DNA of 12,864 nucleotides from Anaerolineae bacterium (GTDB lineage Bacteria > Chloroflexota > Anaerolineae > J102). A model generated the notes under the pieces. The model searched no databases, was not told where the DNA came from, and saw nothing but the letters and a program-made list of their open reading frames with translations. The stretch lies in contig JALXAF010000393.1 of assembly GCA_026992375.1 (NCBI GenBank), positions 1 through 12,864 on the forward strand. The letters run 5' to 3'. Both the position numbers and the translations under genes were made by a program. Positions 1-6,561 of this stretch are shown here, piece by piece. The number at the start of each line of letters is the position of its first letter. Position 1 is the stretch's first letter.

Positions 1-786
1 TTCAGCCAGTTTAGCTGGCCCAAAAGCGCCATCGACATTTTGTTGGTGACGGTGGTTTTCTACGCCTTGCTACGGCTGTTTGCTGGCACGCAAGCCGTAC
101 AGCTCCTGCGCGGCCTGCTGATCATCTTCCTGATTATCGCTCTGCTTGGCAGCTTCACCGGCCTGACCGCATTCAGTTGGCTGATCAGCACATCCTCGCT
201 GGCCATTCTCATCGCCCTGCCAGTCATCTTTCAGCCCGAATTGCGTCGGGCGTTGGAGAAGGTGGGGCGCACCGAGGTGCTCTTCGGCAGGCAGCGTCGG
301 AGCACAGGCTATTCGCGCGTCATCAGCGAGCTGATCTCGGCCACGGTGCGCATGTCCAAATTGCGCTATGGCGCCATCATCGTGCTGGAAGACCGGATCG
401 TCCTGGACCCGTACATCGAGACGGGCGTCCCCATCGATTCTGCGGTCAACCGCGAGCTCCTCATCACCATTTTCTATCCGGGCACGCCCCTGCACGACGG
501 CGCCGTCATCATTCGCGGCGACCGCATTGTGGCCGCGGCCTGCGTGCTGCCTCTTACGCAACGCCCGCTGCCCGACACCTCGCTGGGCACCCGGCATAGG
601 GCCGCCCTTGGCGTCACCGAAGACACCGACGCCCTGGCCATCGTGGTCAGCGAGGAGACCGGCAGCATCTCCGCCGCCCGCAATGGCCGCATGGCCCGCC
701 GTCTGGATGAAAAACGGCTGCGACGCATCCTCGAACGCTTTTACGAGGCCCGCCGCGATCTCTTCGACTCGGAGGAGACGATATGA
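1..786 (+). CDS. cdaA: Diadenylate cyclase CdaA (5' end outside window)
   Basis: This membrane enzyme condenses two ATP into cyclic di-AMP, a messenger controlling potassium and osmolyte balance and cell-wall homeostasis. The frame is open from base 1 (FSQFSWPKSAIDILL...), so the true start lies upstream; the TTG at 40 is internal. The visible N-terminus holds three hydrophobic segments (bases about 31-80, 100-160 and 170-230), the usual CdaA topology. The cytoplasmic DisA_N catalytic domain follows, with both signature motifs: DGA at 496-504, within TPLHDGAVII, and RHR at 592-600, within GTRHRAALG. The C-terminus ends in a basic and acidic helix. The gene overlaps the next one by ATGA, so translational coupling with the YbbR protein is likely. 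The family call is secure; only a few N-terminal residues appear to be missing. Confidence 0.95.
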   Translation, partial: FSQFSWPKSAIDILLVTVVFYALLRLFAGTQAVQLLRGLLIIFLIIALLGSFTGLTAFSWLISTSSLAILIALPVIFQPELRRALEKVGRTEVLFGRQRRSTGYSRVISELISATVRMSKLRYGAIIVLEDRIVLDPYIETGVPIDSAVNRELLITIFYPGTPLHDGAVIIRGDRIVAAACVLPLTQRPLPDTSLGTRHRAALGVTEDTDALAIVVSEETGSISAARNGRMARRLDEKRLRRILERFYEARRDLFDSEETI

Positions 787-2135
787 CCAACGGCGATACG
801 GTCAGCTCGCGGGCGCTGTGGATGGATCGGCTGGGCACCCTGGCGTTGGCCTTCATCCTGGCCATCGTCGTTTGGGTGGTGGCCGTACAGCGGGAAAACC
901 CCGTGGTCACCACGCTGATCTCGGGCGTTCCCGTGGGGGTGCAGAACCTGCCCTCCGATCTGGTGTTCGCCGAGCAGCAACCCGAGCTTCCCAACACCGT
1001 GGATGTGCGCGTACGCGGGCCCCAGGGCGTTCTCAACAATCTCACGCCCTCTGACTTCACCGCCACCATCGATCTTTCCGGCGCGGAAGCTGACACGCAG
1101 GAAGTCCCCATCAAGGTGCAGACCAACGTCGCCAGCGTTCACATTCTCGATATCTATCCCGATGCAGTCGTCGTGCAACTGGTTCGCAAGGTCGAGAAAG
1201 AAGTGCCGGTGGTCGCCAACCTTATCGGCAATCCGCCCTTCGGCTTTATTGCGGGCACGCCTGTGATCACGCCCACCGTGGTCACCGTGCGCGGACCCGA
1301 GCCCAAGGTGGAGCAGGTCGCGCGGGCCGAGATAGCGGTGCGGCTCACCGACGCCCGCGAGGACGTCAAGGTCAAGGATTTCGTGACCTTGCGAGACGCT
1401 AACGGCTTGCTCATCTCGGGCCTGGAGGCGGAGCCCGCCACCGTCACCGTCCTGGTTCCGGTGGAGCAGCGCCAGGGGTTCGCCGAAAAAACCGTTTTGC
1501 CCAAGATCAAGGGGCAGCCCGCGGCCAACTATCGCATCACTGGCATCACCGTTGATCCCACCACCGTGACTCTCTTTGGCGATCCCGATACGCTCAAGGA
1601 AATGCCGCCTTTTGTGGAAACCATCCCGGTAGATATCTCAGGCGCCACAGCCGATGTGGAGGAGATGGTGCCCATCATCGTGCCCAAGTCTGTGGCGGCA
1701 GTGGGGGGGGCACAATCGGTCGTCGTGCATGTGCGCATCGAGCCCATCGAAGGCAGCCTCACCATGACGCTGCGGCCCGTTGTTCAGGGCCTCAATCCCG
1801 ATCTGCGGGTGGAGAGCGTCTCGCCACGCACCATCGATGTAATTCTACAAGGTCCGCTGCCCAAGCTACAATCCCTCACTGCCGATGTCAATGTGCGGGC
1901 GGTGCTCAATCTCTCGGGCCTGGAGGAGGGCGCACATACCATCATCCCCGTGCTGGTGTTGCCCGAGGGGGTCACCGTGCAGACAGTGCTGCCCGAATCG
2001 GTGCAGGTCACCATCGTCACCCGGCCAACGCCGACGCCCACGCCCCGTGCGACAAAGCCCGCAACGCAGGCGACCACTACGCCAACATCCACCCTCACGC
2101 CCACGCCCGCGGCCACCGCCACGCCATCAAAGTAG
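783..2135 (+). CDS. cdaR: YbbR-domain protein, CdaR-type partner of CdaA
   Basis: CdaR-type proteins sit on the outer face of the membrane and modulate the adjacent cyclase CdaA. This 450-residue protein has a short cytoplasmic N-terminus, one transmembrane helix at about residues 17-36, and four tandem YbbR-like beta repeats at about 50-133, 140-226, 233-318 and 325-411. The repeats carry recurring TPxxVTVRGP or PTTVTLFGDP-type turns, as in V164-P172 and T260-P268. Residues 413-450 form a low-complexity Thr/Pro/Ala tail, probably a flexible wall-spanning or glycosylated extension. The ATG at 783 overlaps the cdaA stop and follows a strong GGAGGAG ribosome site 5-6 bases away. A run of eight G at 1703-1710 lies inside the third repeat and could be a slippage spot. 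Gene order supports the function; the gene symbol is by analogy to Firmicutes. Confidence 0.88.
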   Translation: MTNGDTVSSRALWMDRLGTLALAFILAIVVWVVAVQRENPVVTTLISGVPVGVQNLPSDLVFAEQQPELPNTVDVRVRGPQGVLNNLTPSDFTATIDLSGAEADTQEVPIKVQTNVASVHILDIYPDAVVVQLVRKVEKEVPVVANLIGNPPFGFIAGTPVITPTVVTVRGPEPKVEQVARAEIAVRLTDAREDVKVKDFVTLRDANGLLISGLEAEPATVTVLVPVEQRQGFAEKTVLPKIKGQPAANYRITGITVDPTTVTLFGDPDTLKEMPPFVETIPVDISGATADVEEMVPIIVPKSVAAVGGAQSVVVHVRIEPIEGSLTMTLRPVVQGLNPDLRVESVSPRTIDVILQGPLPKLQSLTADVNVRAVLNLSGLEEGAHTIIPVLVLPEGVTVQTVLPESVQVTIVTRPTPTPTPRATKPATQATTTPTSTLTPTPAATATPSK

Positions 2136-2150
2136 ACATTACGTTCACCC

Positions 2151-3536
2151 ATGACCAAACATCAGCCCAAACCCATCGTCGCATTGGTGGGACGCCCCAA
2201 CGTGGGCAAATCCACCCTGTACAATCGTCTCATCGGCCAGCGACAGGCCATCGTCGAAGACCTGCCCGGCACCACCCGCGATCGGCTTTATGGCGACGCG
2301 GAGTGGAACGGCGCGTCTTTCGTCGTCGTTGACACCGGCGGCATCGAACCGCTGAAGGAGCGGAGCGGCCGTCAGGTCGCCGCGTCTTACGATCCCTTGG
2401 CTTCCGCCTCCAGGGGCTTTGTCGCCGAAATTCGTTCGCAGGCTGAGCTGGCCATCGAAGAGGCCGACGTCATCGTCTTTTTGGTGGACGCCAAAGAAGG
2501 GCTCACCGCCGCTGATGAGGAGGTGGCGGGCCTGCTGCGCGAGACGAAAAAGCCCGTGATTCTGGCCGCCAACAAGGCGGATAACGCGGAGCGTCGCATG
2601 AATGCGCTGGAGTTCTACGCGCTGGGGCTGGGCGATCCCTATCCCATCTCCGCCTATCACGGCACGGGCACGGGCGATCTGCTGGATGTGGTGGTGGCGC
2701 ATCTGCCTCAAACGCCCGCGCCGAAGGATGAGGAGGACGACGCTCTGCGCATCGCCATCGTGGGACGCCCCAACGTGGGTAAATCCTCGCTGCTGAACGC
2801 GCTGTTGGGGCAGGATCGGGCCATCGTCAGTGACATTGCGGGCACCACCCGCGACGCGGTGGATACGCATCTCACCTGGGATGGCAAGGATGTGGTGCTG
2901 GTGGATTCAGCGGGCATCCGGCGGCGTGGACGCATCGAGAAGGGCGTGGAAAAGTACAGCGTGATGCGGGCGCTGCGGGCCATCGGGCGCTCCGACGTGG
3001 TGCTGCTGGTGCTGGACGCCACCGAGGGCGTCACGGCTCAGGATGCACACATCGGCGGCTACATCCTGGAGGAGGGCCGCAGTTTGATCATCGTGGTCAA
3101 CAAGTGGGACGCCATCGAAAAGGACACCCACACCATGGCCGAGTACAACAAAAGCCTGCGTCAGGAGTTGAAATTTCTGGATTACGTGCCCGTGCTTTAC
3201 GTCTCCGCCCTCACCAGGCAACGCGTCAATCAGATTTTGCCCACCGCGCTGCGGGTGAAGGAGGAGCGGGAGATGCGACTGCCCACGGGCGAGCTCAATC
3301 GCCTGTTGCAAGACGCGGTGGCGGCCAATCCGCCCAAGACCTTCAGGGGGCGGCGGGCGCGCTTTTACTATGTCACTCAGGCCGGAGTGGATCCTCCCAC
3401 CTTCGTTTTCTTCGTGAATGATCCCCGGGCCGTGCATTTCACCTACATGCGCTATCTCGAAAACAAAATCCGGGAGCGCTATCCGTATGAGGGCACGCCC
3501 ATCCGGCTGAAGCTGCGAGGCAAGGAGCGTTCGTAG
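2151..3536 (+). CDS. der: Ribosome-associated GTPase Der (EngA)
   Basis: Der is a tandem-GTPase protein that binds the 50S subunit late in its assembly. Both G domains are complete. The first has GRPNVGKS at 14-21, DTGG at 61-64 and NKAD at 141-144. The second has GRPNVGKS at 205-212, DSAG at 252-255 and NKWD at 317-320. A KH-like C-terminal domain covers about 370-455. The 461-residue length is slightly short compared with E. coli overall, yet the first switch II region is longer: about 46 residues separate DTGG from the end of AIEEAD, against about 28 in E. coli, with the extra stretch at about 67-95. The ATG at 2151 lies 15 bases after the upstream stop and has no clear Shine-Dalgarno sequence. 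It was chosen because it starts only seven residues before the conserved KPIVALVGRP core. Read-through from the cdaA-cdaR pair is likely. Confidence 0.96.
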   Translation: MTKHQPKPIVALVGRPNVGKSTLYNRLIGQRQAIVEDLPGTTRDRLYGDAEWNGASFVVVDTGGIEPLKERSGRQVAASYDPLASASRGFVAEIRSQAELAIEEADVIVFLVDAKEGLTAADEEVAGLLRETKKPVILAANKADNAERRMNALEFYALGLGDPYPISAYHGTGTGDLLDVVVAHLPQTPAPKDEEDDALRIAIVGRPNVGKSSLLNALLGQDRAIVSDIAGTTRDAVDTHLTWDGKDVVLVDSAGIRRRGRIEKGVEKYSVMRALRAIGRSDVVLLVLDATEGVTAQDAHIGGYILEEGRSLIIVVNKWDAIEKDTHTMAEYNKSLRQELKFLDYVPVLYVSALTRQRVNQILPTALRVKEEREMRLPTGELNRLLQDAVAANPPKTFRGRRARFYYVTQAGVDPPTFVFFVNDPRAVHFTYMRYLENKIRERYPYEGTPIRLKLRGKERS

Positions 3537-3538
3537 GG

Positions 3539-4471
3539 ATGGCGCGCCTGCGAGGATGGCCGCAGCTCGCCACGCTCTTCGCGTTGGCGCTGGCCCTGGG
3601 GTATCTGGCCTGGCTGGGATGGGGATTGCTGCCCGGCGGCGCATCGCCCGTGAGCGATGGCTTCGATGGTCAGCGCGCGCTGGCCCTGGCCCAGGATATC
3701 TGTGAAATCGGCCCGCGGCCCGTTGGCTCGCCCAAAAATGACCAGACCGCGGATATAATCCTCGAAGAGCTGCGTCGGCAGGGCTGGAAGACGGCCGAGG
3801 AGGATTACGCCGCGGGCGATATGCGCCTGCGCAACGTGGCGGGCCTGGCTGGGGGCGACGAAGGCCCGCTGCTGGTCATCGCCACGCACTACGATTCCCG
3901 CAGCATCTCCGACGCCGATCCTGATCCCGCGCGGCGCACCCAGCCCTCGCCTGGCGCAAATGACGGCGCTTCGGGCGCGGCCGTGCTGCTGGAGCTGGCC
4001 CGAGTTGTGGATATCGCGCATCTGCGCCATCGCGTGTGGCTGGTGTTTCTCAACGGCGAGGCCGAAGCGGGCCTGCCTTCGTGGAATGAGGCGTCGGGGG
4101 CAAAGAAATTCGTGGATGGACGGCAGCCGGACGCGATGATTTACCTGAATCTGGTCGGCGCGACCGACGCCGTGTTTCCCCGGTCGCCCGACGCCACGCC
4201 CGATCTGCAAAGCCAACTCTGGCACCTGGCGGACGAGCTGGGCCTGGGCAACCGGTTTGTGAACGAGACCGGGCCGGTCGTCAAGGATGCGCATCTCGTC
4301 TTCCTGCAGGCCGAAATCCCCACCGCGGAGATCATCCAACCCGATTATCCCTACGCCCGCACCACCGAGGACAGCTGCGACAAGCTGGACGCGGCCACGC
4401 TGGAAGCCGTGGGTCTTCTGTTGGAAAGCTACATCGCAAGTAATTCTGATTATGGCGTAGGAGAGCCGTAA
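3539..4471 (+). CDS. Membrane-anchored M28/glutaminyl-cyclase-like protein, catalytic residues degenerate
   Basis: This 310-residue protein has one N-terminal hydrophobic segment (about 9-31) and an extracytoplasmic M28-type alpha/beta domain of the sort found in zinc aminopeptidases and glutaminyl-peptide cyclotransferases. Recognisable blocks are THYDS (H117, D119), PGANDGASG (D142), FLNGEAEAG (E174), YLNLVGA (N204), KDAHLVF (D250, H252) and ARTTEDSCDKL (R274). Aligned by eye to the glutaminyl cyclase pattern, D142 and E174 are kept. The second Glu of DGEE is Ala175, the Asp of LDLIG is Asn204, and the zinc His of WHT is Arg274. Two of three expected zinc ligands and the acidic Asp are therefore missing, so it may be a non-catalytic binding protein. 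It starts two bases after the der stop with AAGGAG 11 bases upstream, so it is probably cotranscribed with der. Confidence 0.85.
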   Translation: MARLRGWPQLATLFALALALGYLAWLGWGLLPGGASPVSDGFDGQRALALAQDICEIGPRPVGSPKNDQTADIILEELRRQGWKTAEEDYAAGDMRLRNVAGLAGGDEGPLLVIATHYDSRSISDADPDPARRTQPSPGANDGASGAAVLLELARVVDIAHLRHRVWLVFLNGEAEAGLPSWNEASGAKKFVDGRQPDAMIYLNLVGATDAVFPRSPDATPDLQSQLWHLADELGLGNRFVNETGPVVKDAHLVFLQAEIPTAEIIQPDYPYARTTEDSCDKLDAATLEAVGLLLESYIASNSDYGVGEP

Positions 4472-4481
4472 TGCGTAATAT

Positions 4482-4522
4482 GTGATGCGTGGTGACCTTA
4501 CGGATCACACATCACGCATCAC
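4482..4522 (+). repeat. Stem-loop after the M28-like gene
   Basis: GTGATGCGTGGTG at 4482-4494 pairs with CATCACGCATCAC at 4510-4522, giving 12 Watson-Crick pairs and one G-U pair around a 15-base loop. It begins 10 bases after the M28-like stop codon and has no T run, so it is more likely a repeated intergenic hairpin or 3'-end stabiliser than the terminator. The arms are built from ATGCGT/GTGATGCGT words, so it may belong to a dispersed repeat family. That last point cannot be tested from this window. Confidence 0.6.
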
Positions 4523-4555
4523 GCCGGAGATATATCTGCGTTCCATGCTCAAAAA

Positions 4556-4585
4556 AAGGCCCGCTGCATTGCTGCACCGGGCCTT
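4556..4585. terminator. Bidirectional intrinsic terminator
   Basis: AAGGCCCG (4556-4563) and CGGGCCTT (4578-4585) form an 8-bp GC-rich stem with a 14-base loop. The + strand continues into a T-rich tract (from 4588), and the - strand continues into seven T (complement of 4551-4557). It lies between two convergent transcription units and can end both: the cdaA-to-M28 cluster on + and the sulfur/cytochrome operon on -. Confidence 0.9.
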
Positions 4586-4650
4586 CATTTTTTTCACAGC
4601 CACGCTAAGCGTGAGACGCGGGCCTCGCCGTTACGCTGGTCAGAGAGGCA

Positions 4651-5889
4651 TCAACCGCAGCCGCCGGCGCCGGTGGGCGCCTTCTTCTGCAACTTGATGA
4701 TGTCGTATTTGAAGGGCCCGTAATTGTGGGGCTGAGGCGGGATTGCGCTGGCCCATTTATCGCCCAGCGCGTCGGGGATGACCCAACCCAATTCATCGTC
4801 AGGATGATTGGTGATCTTCTGGAACTGACCATTGCCGTAGGTCTCAATCCATTTGTTGACGCCTCCCTCCAGAACATAGGCGTTGATGCTGTTTTTTGCC
4901 ACCAACTGCTTCCACACTTCGACCGCCTTGGTTTCATCGTTGCTCATCACGATGATGACAGAGCCTTCGGGAGCGTCTAGCAGCTCATCGTAGAGAGCCG
5001 AGATATCCTCGTCTTCGACGCGACGAGCGTTTTCGAGATGATAGAGATTGTAATCGCGCTCGCTGCGGACATCCAGCAGAATTGGGTTGATGATGGGATC
5101 GTAAAAAGCCAGGCTGACTTCTTCGGGCGGCGCAAAGGCCCGGCCCTCGGCCAGCATAGCCTGTTTTTCAGCGTTGGCGTTCCACGCGTCCACCAGGGTG
5201 GGCTGGCCGACGATGAGGATAGCGCCAGCCATGACCAGCAGCGCCACCGAAATGATGGTCAGGATGCGCTTGTCTTTTCTGATCTCCTCGGGCGTCAAAA
5301 TGCCCTCGCGGCGTTTCCACGCCTTCTCGATGAGATCGGAGCCCCAGATCGATAGCAGACCGAAAACGATAACGATGGCGACGACGACTTCGGTGGGCAA
5401 TCCTAGCCACTCGGGCAGGGTGAAGCGGCCCATAAAGCTGGAGTTATAAAATCCCCAGAAGGCGTCGACAACACTGCCGAAGAGAAGACCGCCGGCCATG
5501 ACGCCCGCCACGAAGAAGACGCCGTCCAGGTGGCCGGATGCCGAGGACGCCATCGAGGTGCCCGGACAGTAGCCTCCGATGATGAGGCCAAATCCCAGCA
5601 GCAGTCCGCCCAGGATGCCGGGCCAGAGATAGGTGGGCGGAACGAAGATGCGGTCATAATCCAGCCACCCCAGGCCGATGGTGAGGAAAAGCAGGGCCAT
5701 GGCCACAAGCACCGAGGTGAACATCGTTTTGAATACGGTTTGATCTTTGAAATAGAACTGGCCAACGAGCTTGTGGGCAACGCCGAACCCGGCGATCTCG
5801 AGAGAAGCGCCGAAAGCCATGCCGAACAGGACGAAAACCATGTAGCCCATGGGCTTGCCCAGAATTGCTACAGGATCAAAAGGCGCCAT
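4651..5889 (-). CDS. YeeE/YedE-type sulfur transporter half fused to a cysteine-less rhodanese domain
   Basis: The N-terminal part (residues about 12-230) is a multi-helix membrane protein of the YeeE/YedE family, whose characterised member TsuA imports thiosulfate through conserved cysteines. The signature GGYCPGT (C108) is present. A soluble rhodanese-like domain follows at about 268-352, with LLDVRSERDY and the closing VLEGGVNKW. The active-site loop reads VMSNDETKA, placing Ser316 where the catalytic Cys belongs and Lys321 where Arg is usual. Sulfurtransfer by the classical route is thus unlikely. The only other cysteine in the protein is C411 in the final GAGGCG, which could act as a mobile thiol arm (inference). 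The ATG at 5889 has AGGAGG five bases upstream. It is the last gene of the operon, 48 bases after its partner, and is closed by the terminator at 4556-4585. Confidence 0.87.
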   Translation of the reverse strand: MAPFDPVAILGKPMGYMVFVLFGMAFGASLEIAGFGVAHKLVGQFYFKDQTVFKTMFTSVLVAMALLFLTIGLGWLDYDRIFVPPTYLWPGILGGLLLGFGLIIGGYCPGTSMASSASGHLDGVFFVAGVMAGGLLFGSVVDAFWGFYNSSFMGRFTLPEWLGLPTEVVVAIVIVFGLLSIWGSDLIEKAWKRREGILTPEEIRKDKRILTIISVALLVMAGAILIVGQPTLVDAWNANAEKQAMLAEGRAFAPPEEVSLAFYDPIINPILLDVRSERDYNLYHLENARRVEDEDISALYDELLDAPEGSVIIVMSNDETKAVEVWKQLVAKNSINAYVLEGGVNKWIETYGNGQFQKITNHPDDELGWVIPDALGDKWASAIPPQPHNYGPFKYDIIKLQKKAPTGAGGCG

Positions 5890-5937
5890 AAATGCCTCCT
5901 TGTAAAGAATGCAAAGTTATCATGTGTGTGCCGAGGA

Positions 5938-6492
5938 TCAGAACCAAAGTCGGCGGACGAAGTAGGCCAGCAGGTAGCCTCCGGCAAAGAAAGCCAGCAG
6001 GAACGCCCAACTTCCCACCGAAAGGGTGGCGGTTCCATTGAGCCCCTGGCCAGAAGTGCAACCCCGGGCCATGCGAGCGCCAAACCCGGCTAGCGTGCCG
6101 CCCAAAAAGGCGATGAGCCAGCGGGCGGAAAAAGTGACGCGCGGGCCCTTGATGGTTTCGATGTTGAAGCGGCCAAAGAACCAGGCGGAGAGGAAGCCCC
6201 CGAGGAGCACGCCAATATCCAGCATGACGATGAAAGAATCCAGTGGTTTTTTGGAGCCGCCGCCATATTTGATGAGATAGGGCGTGCTGTTCACCCAGCC
6301 CGGCGCCACGATTTTGGCCAACCAGATGCCGATGCGATTGGCGCCGCCAGAGGCACCCAGACCATCGCCGGTGAAGAAGTAGACCAGGAACAGCACCAGG
6401 CCCAGGATGACGCCAGCGATGAGAGAATTGGTGAAGGGCTTGGGCTGCCGTTTCTTTTTCGATTTCGTCTCGGTTGTGGTTGCAGCAGTCAT
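5938..6492 (-). CDS. YeeE/YedE-type sulfur transporter, first half protein
   Basis: A 184-residue membrane protein with a Lys-rich cytoplasmic N-terminus (residues 9-18) and about four hydrophobic segments near 22-40, 86-106, 123-142 and 160-178. It carries the YeeE/YedE signature GARMARGCTSGQGLNG (about 138-152), with its single cysteine C145. YeeE/TsuA proteins handle thiosulfate through a line of cysteines. Here the family fold appears split in two, and each gene contributes one signature cysteine (C145 here, C108 in the downstream protein), so the two products probably form one transporter. The ATG at 6492 has AGGAGG nine bases upstream. The next gene starts 48 bases later. The substrate is not proven by sequence; thiosulfate or another reduced sulfur species fits the cytochromes in the same operon. 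Confidence 0.87.
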   Translation of the reverse strand: MTAATTTETKSKKKRQPKPFTNSLIAGVILGLVLFLVYFFTGDGLGASGGANRIGIWLAKIVAPGWVNSTPYLIKYGGGSKKPLDSFIVMLDIGVLLGGFLSAWFFGRFNIETIKGPRVTFSARWLIAFLGGTLAGFGARMARGCTSGQGLNGTATLSVGSWAFLLAFFAGGYLLAYFVRRLWF

Positions 6493-6517
6493 TAAGAAAA
6501 GCCTCCTTTTTATCGTG

Positions 6518-6551
6518 CGCGGCGGCCTGCAGAGAAAATCAGACCGCCGCG
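6518..6551 (-). other. Intercistronic stem-loop
   Basis: CGCGGCGG (6518-6525) and CCGCCGCG (6544-6551) form a perfect 8-bp, all G/C stem with an 18-base loop. It occupies the 69-base gap between the cytochrome fusion gene and the first YeeE-like gene. No T run follows on the - strand; the next element is the AGGAGG ribosome site of the YeeE-like gene. It could protect one mRNA segment from decay, or damp read-through so that the cytochrome and transporter genes are made in different amounts. This role is inferred. Confidence 0.55.
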
Positions 6552-6561
6552 TCTTTGTGCA

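Noticed and set aside
70..597. Long open frames on the opposite strand of cdaA, der, M28 and the cytochrome genes
   Set aside because: They are antisense shadows of clearly conserved proteins, caused by high GC content, and lack family motifs or ribosome sites.
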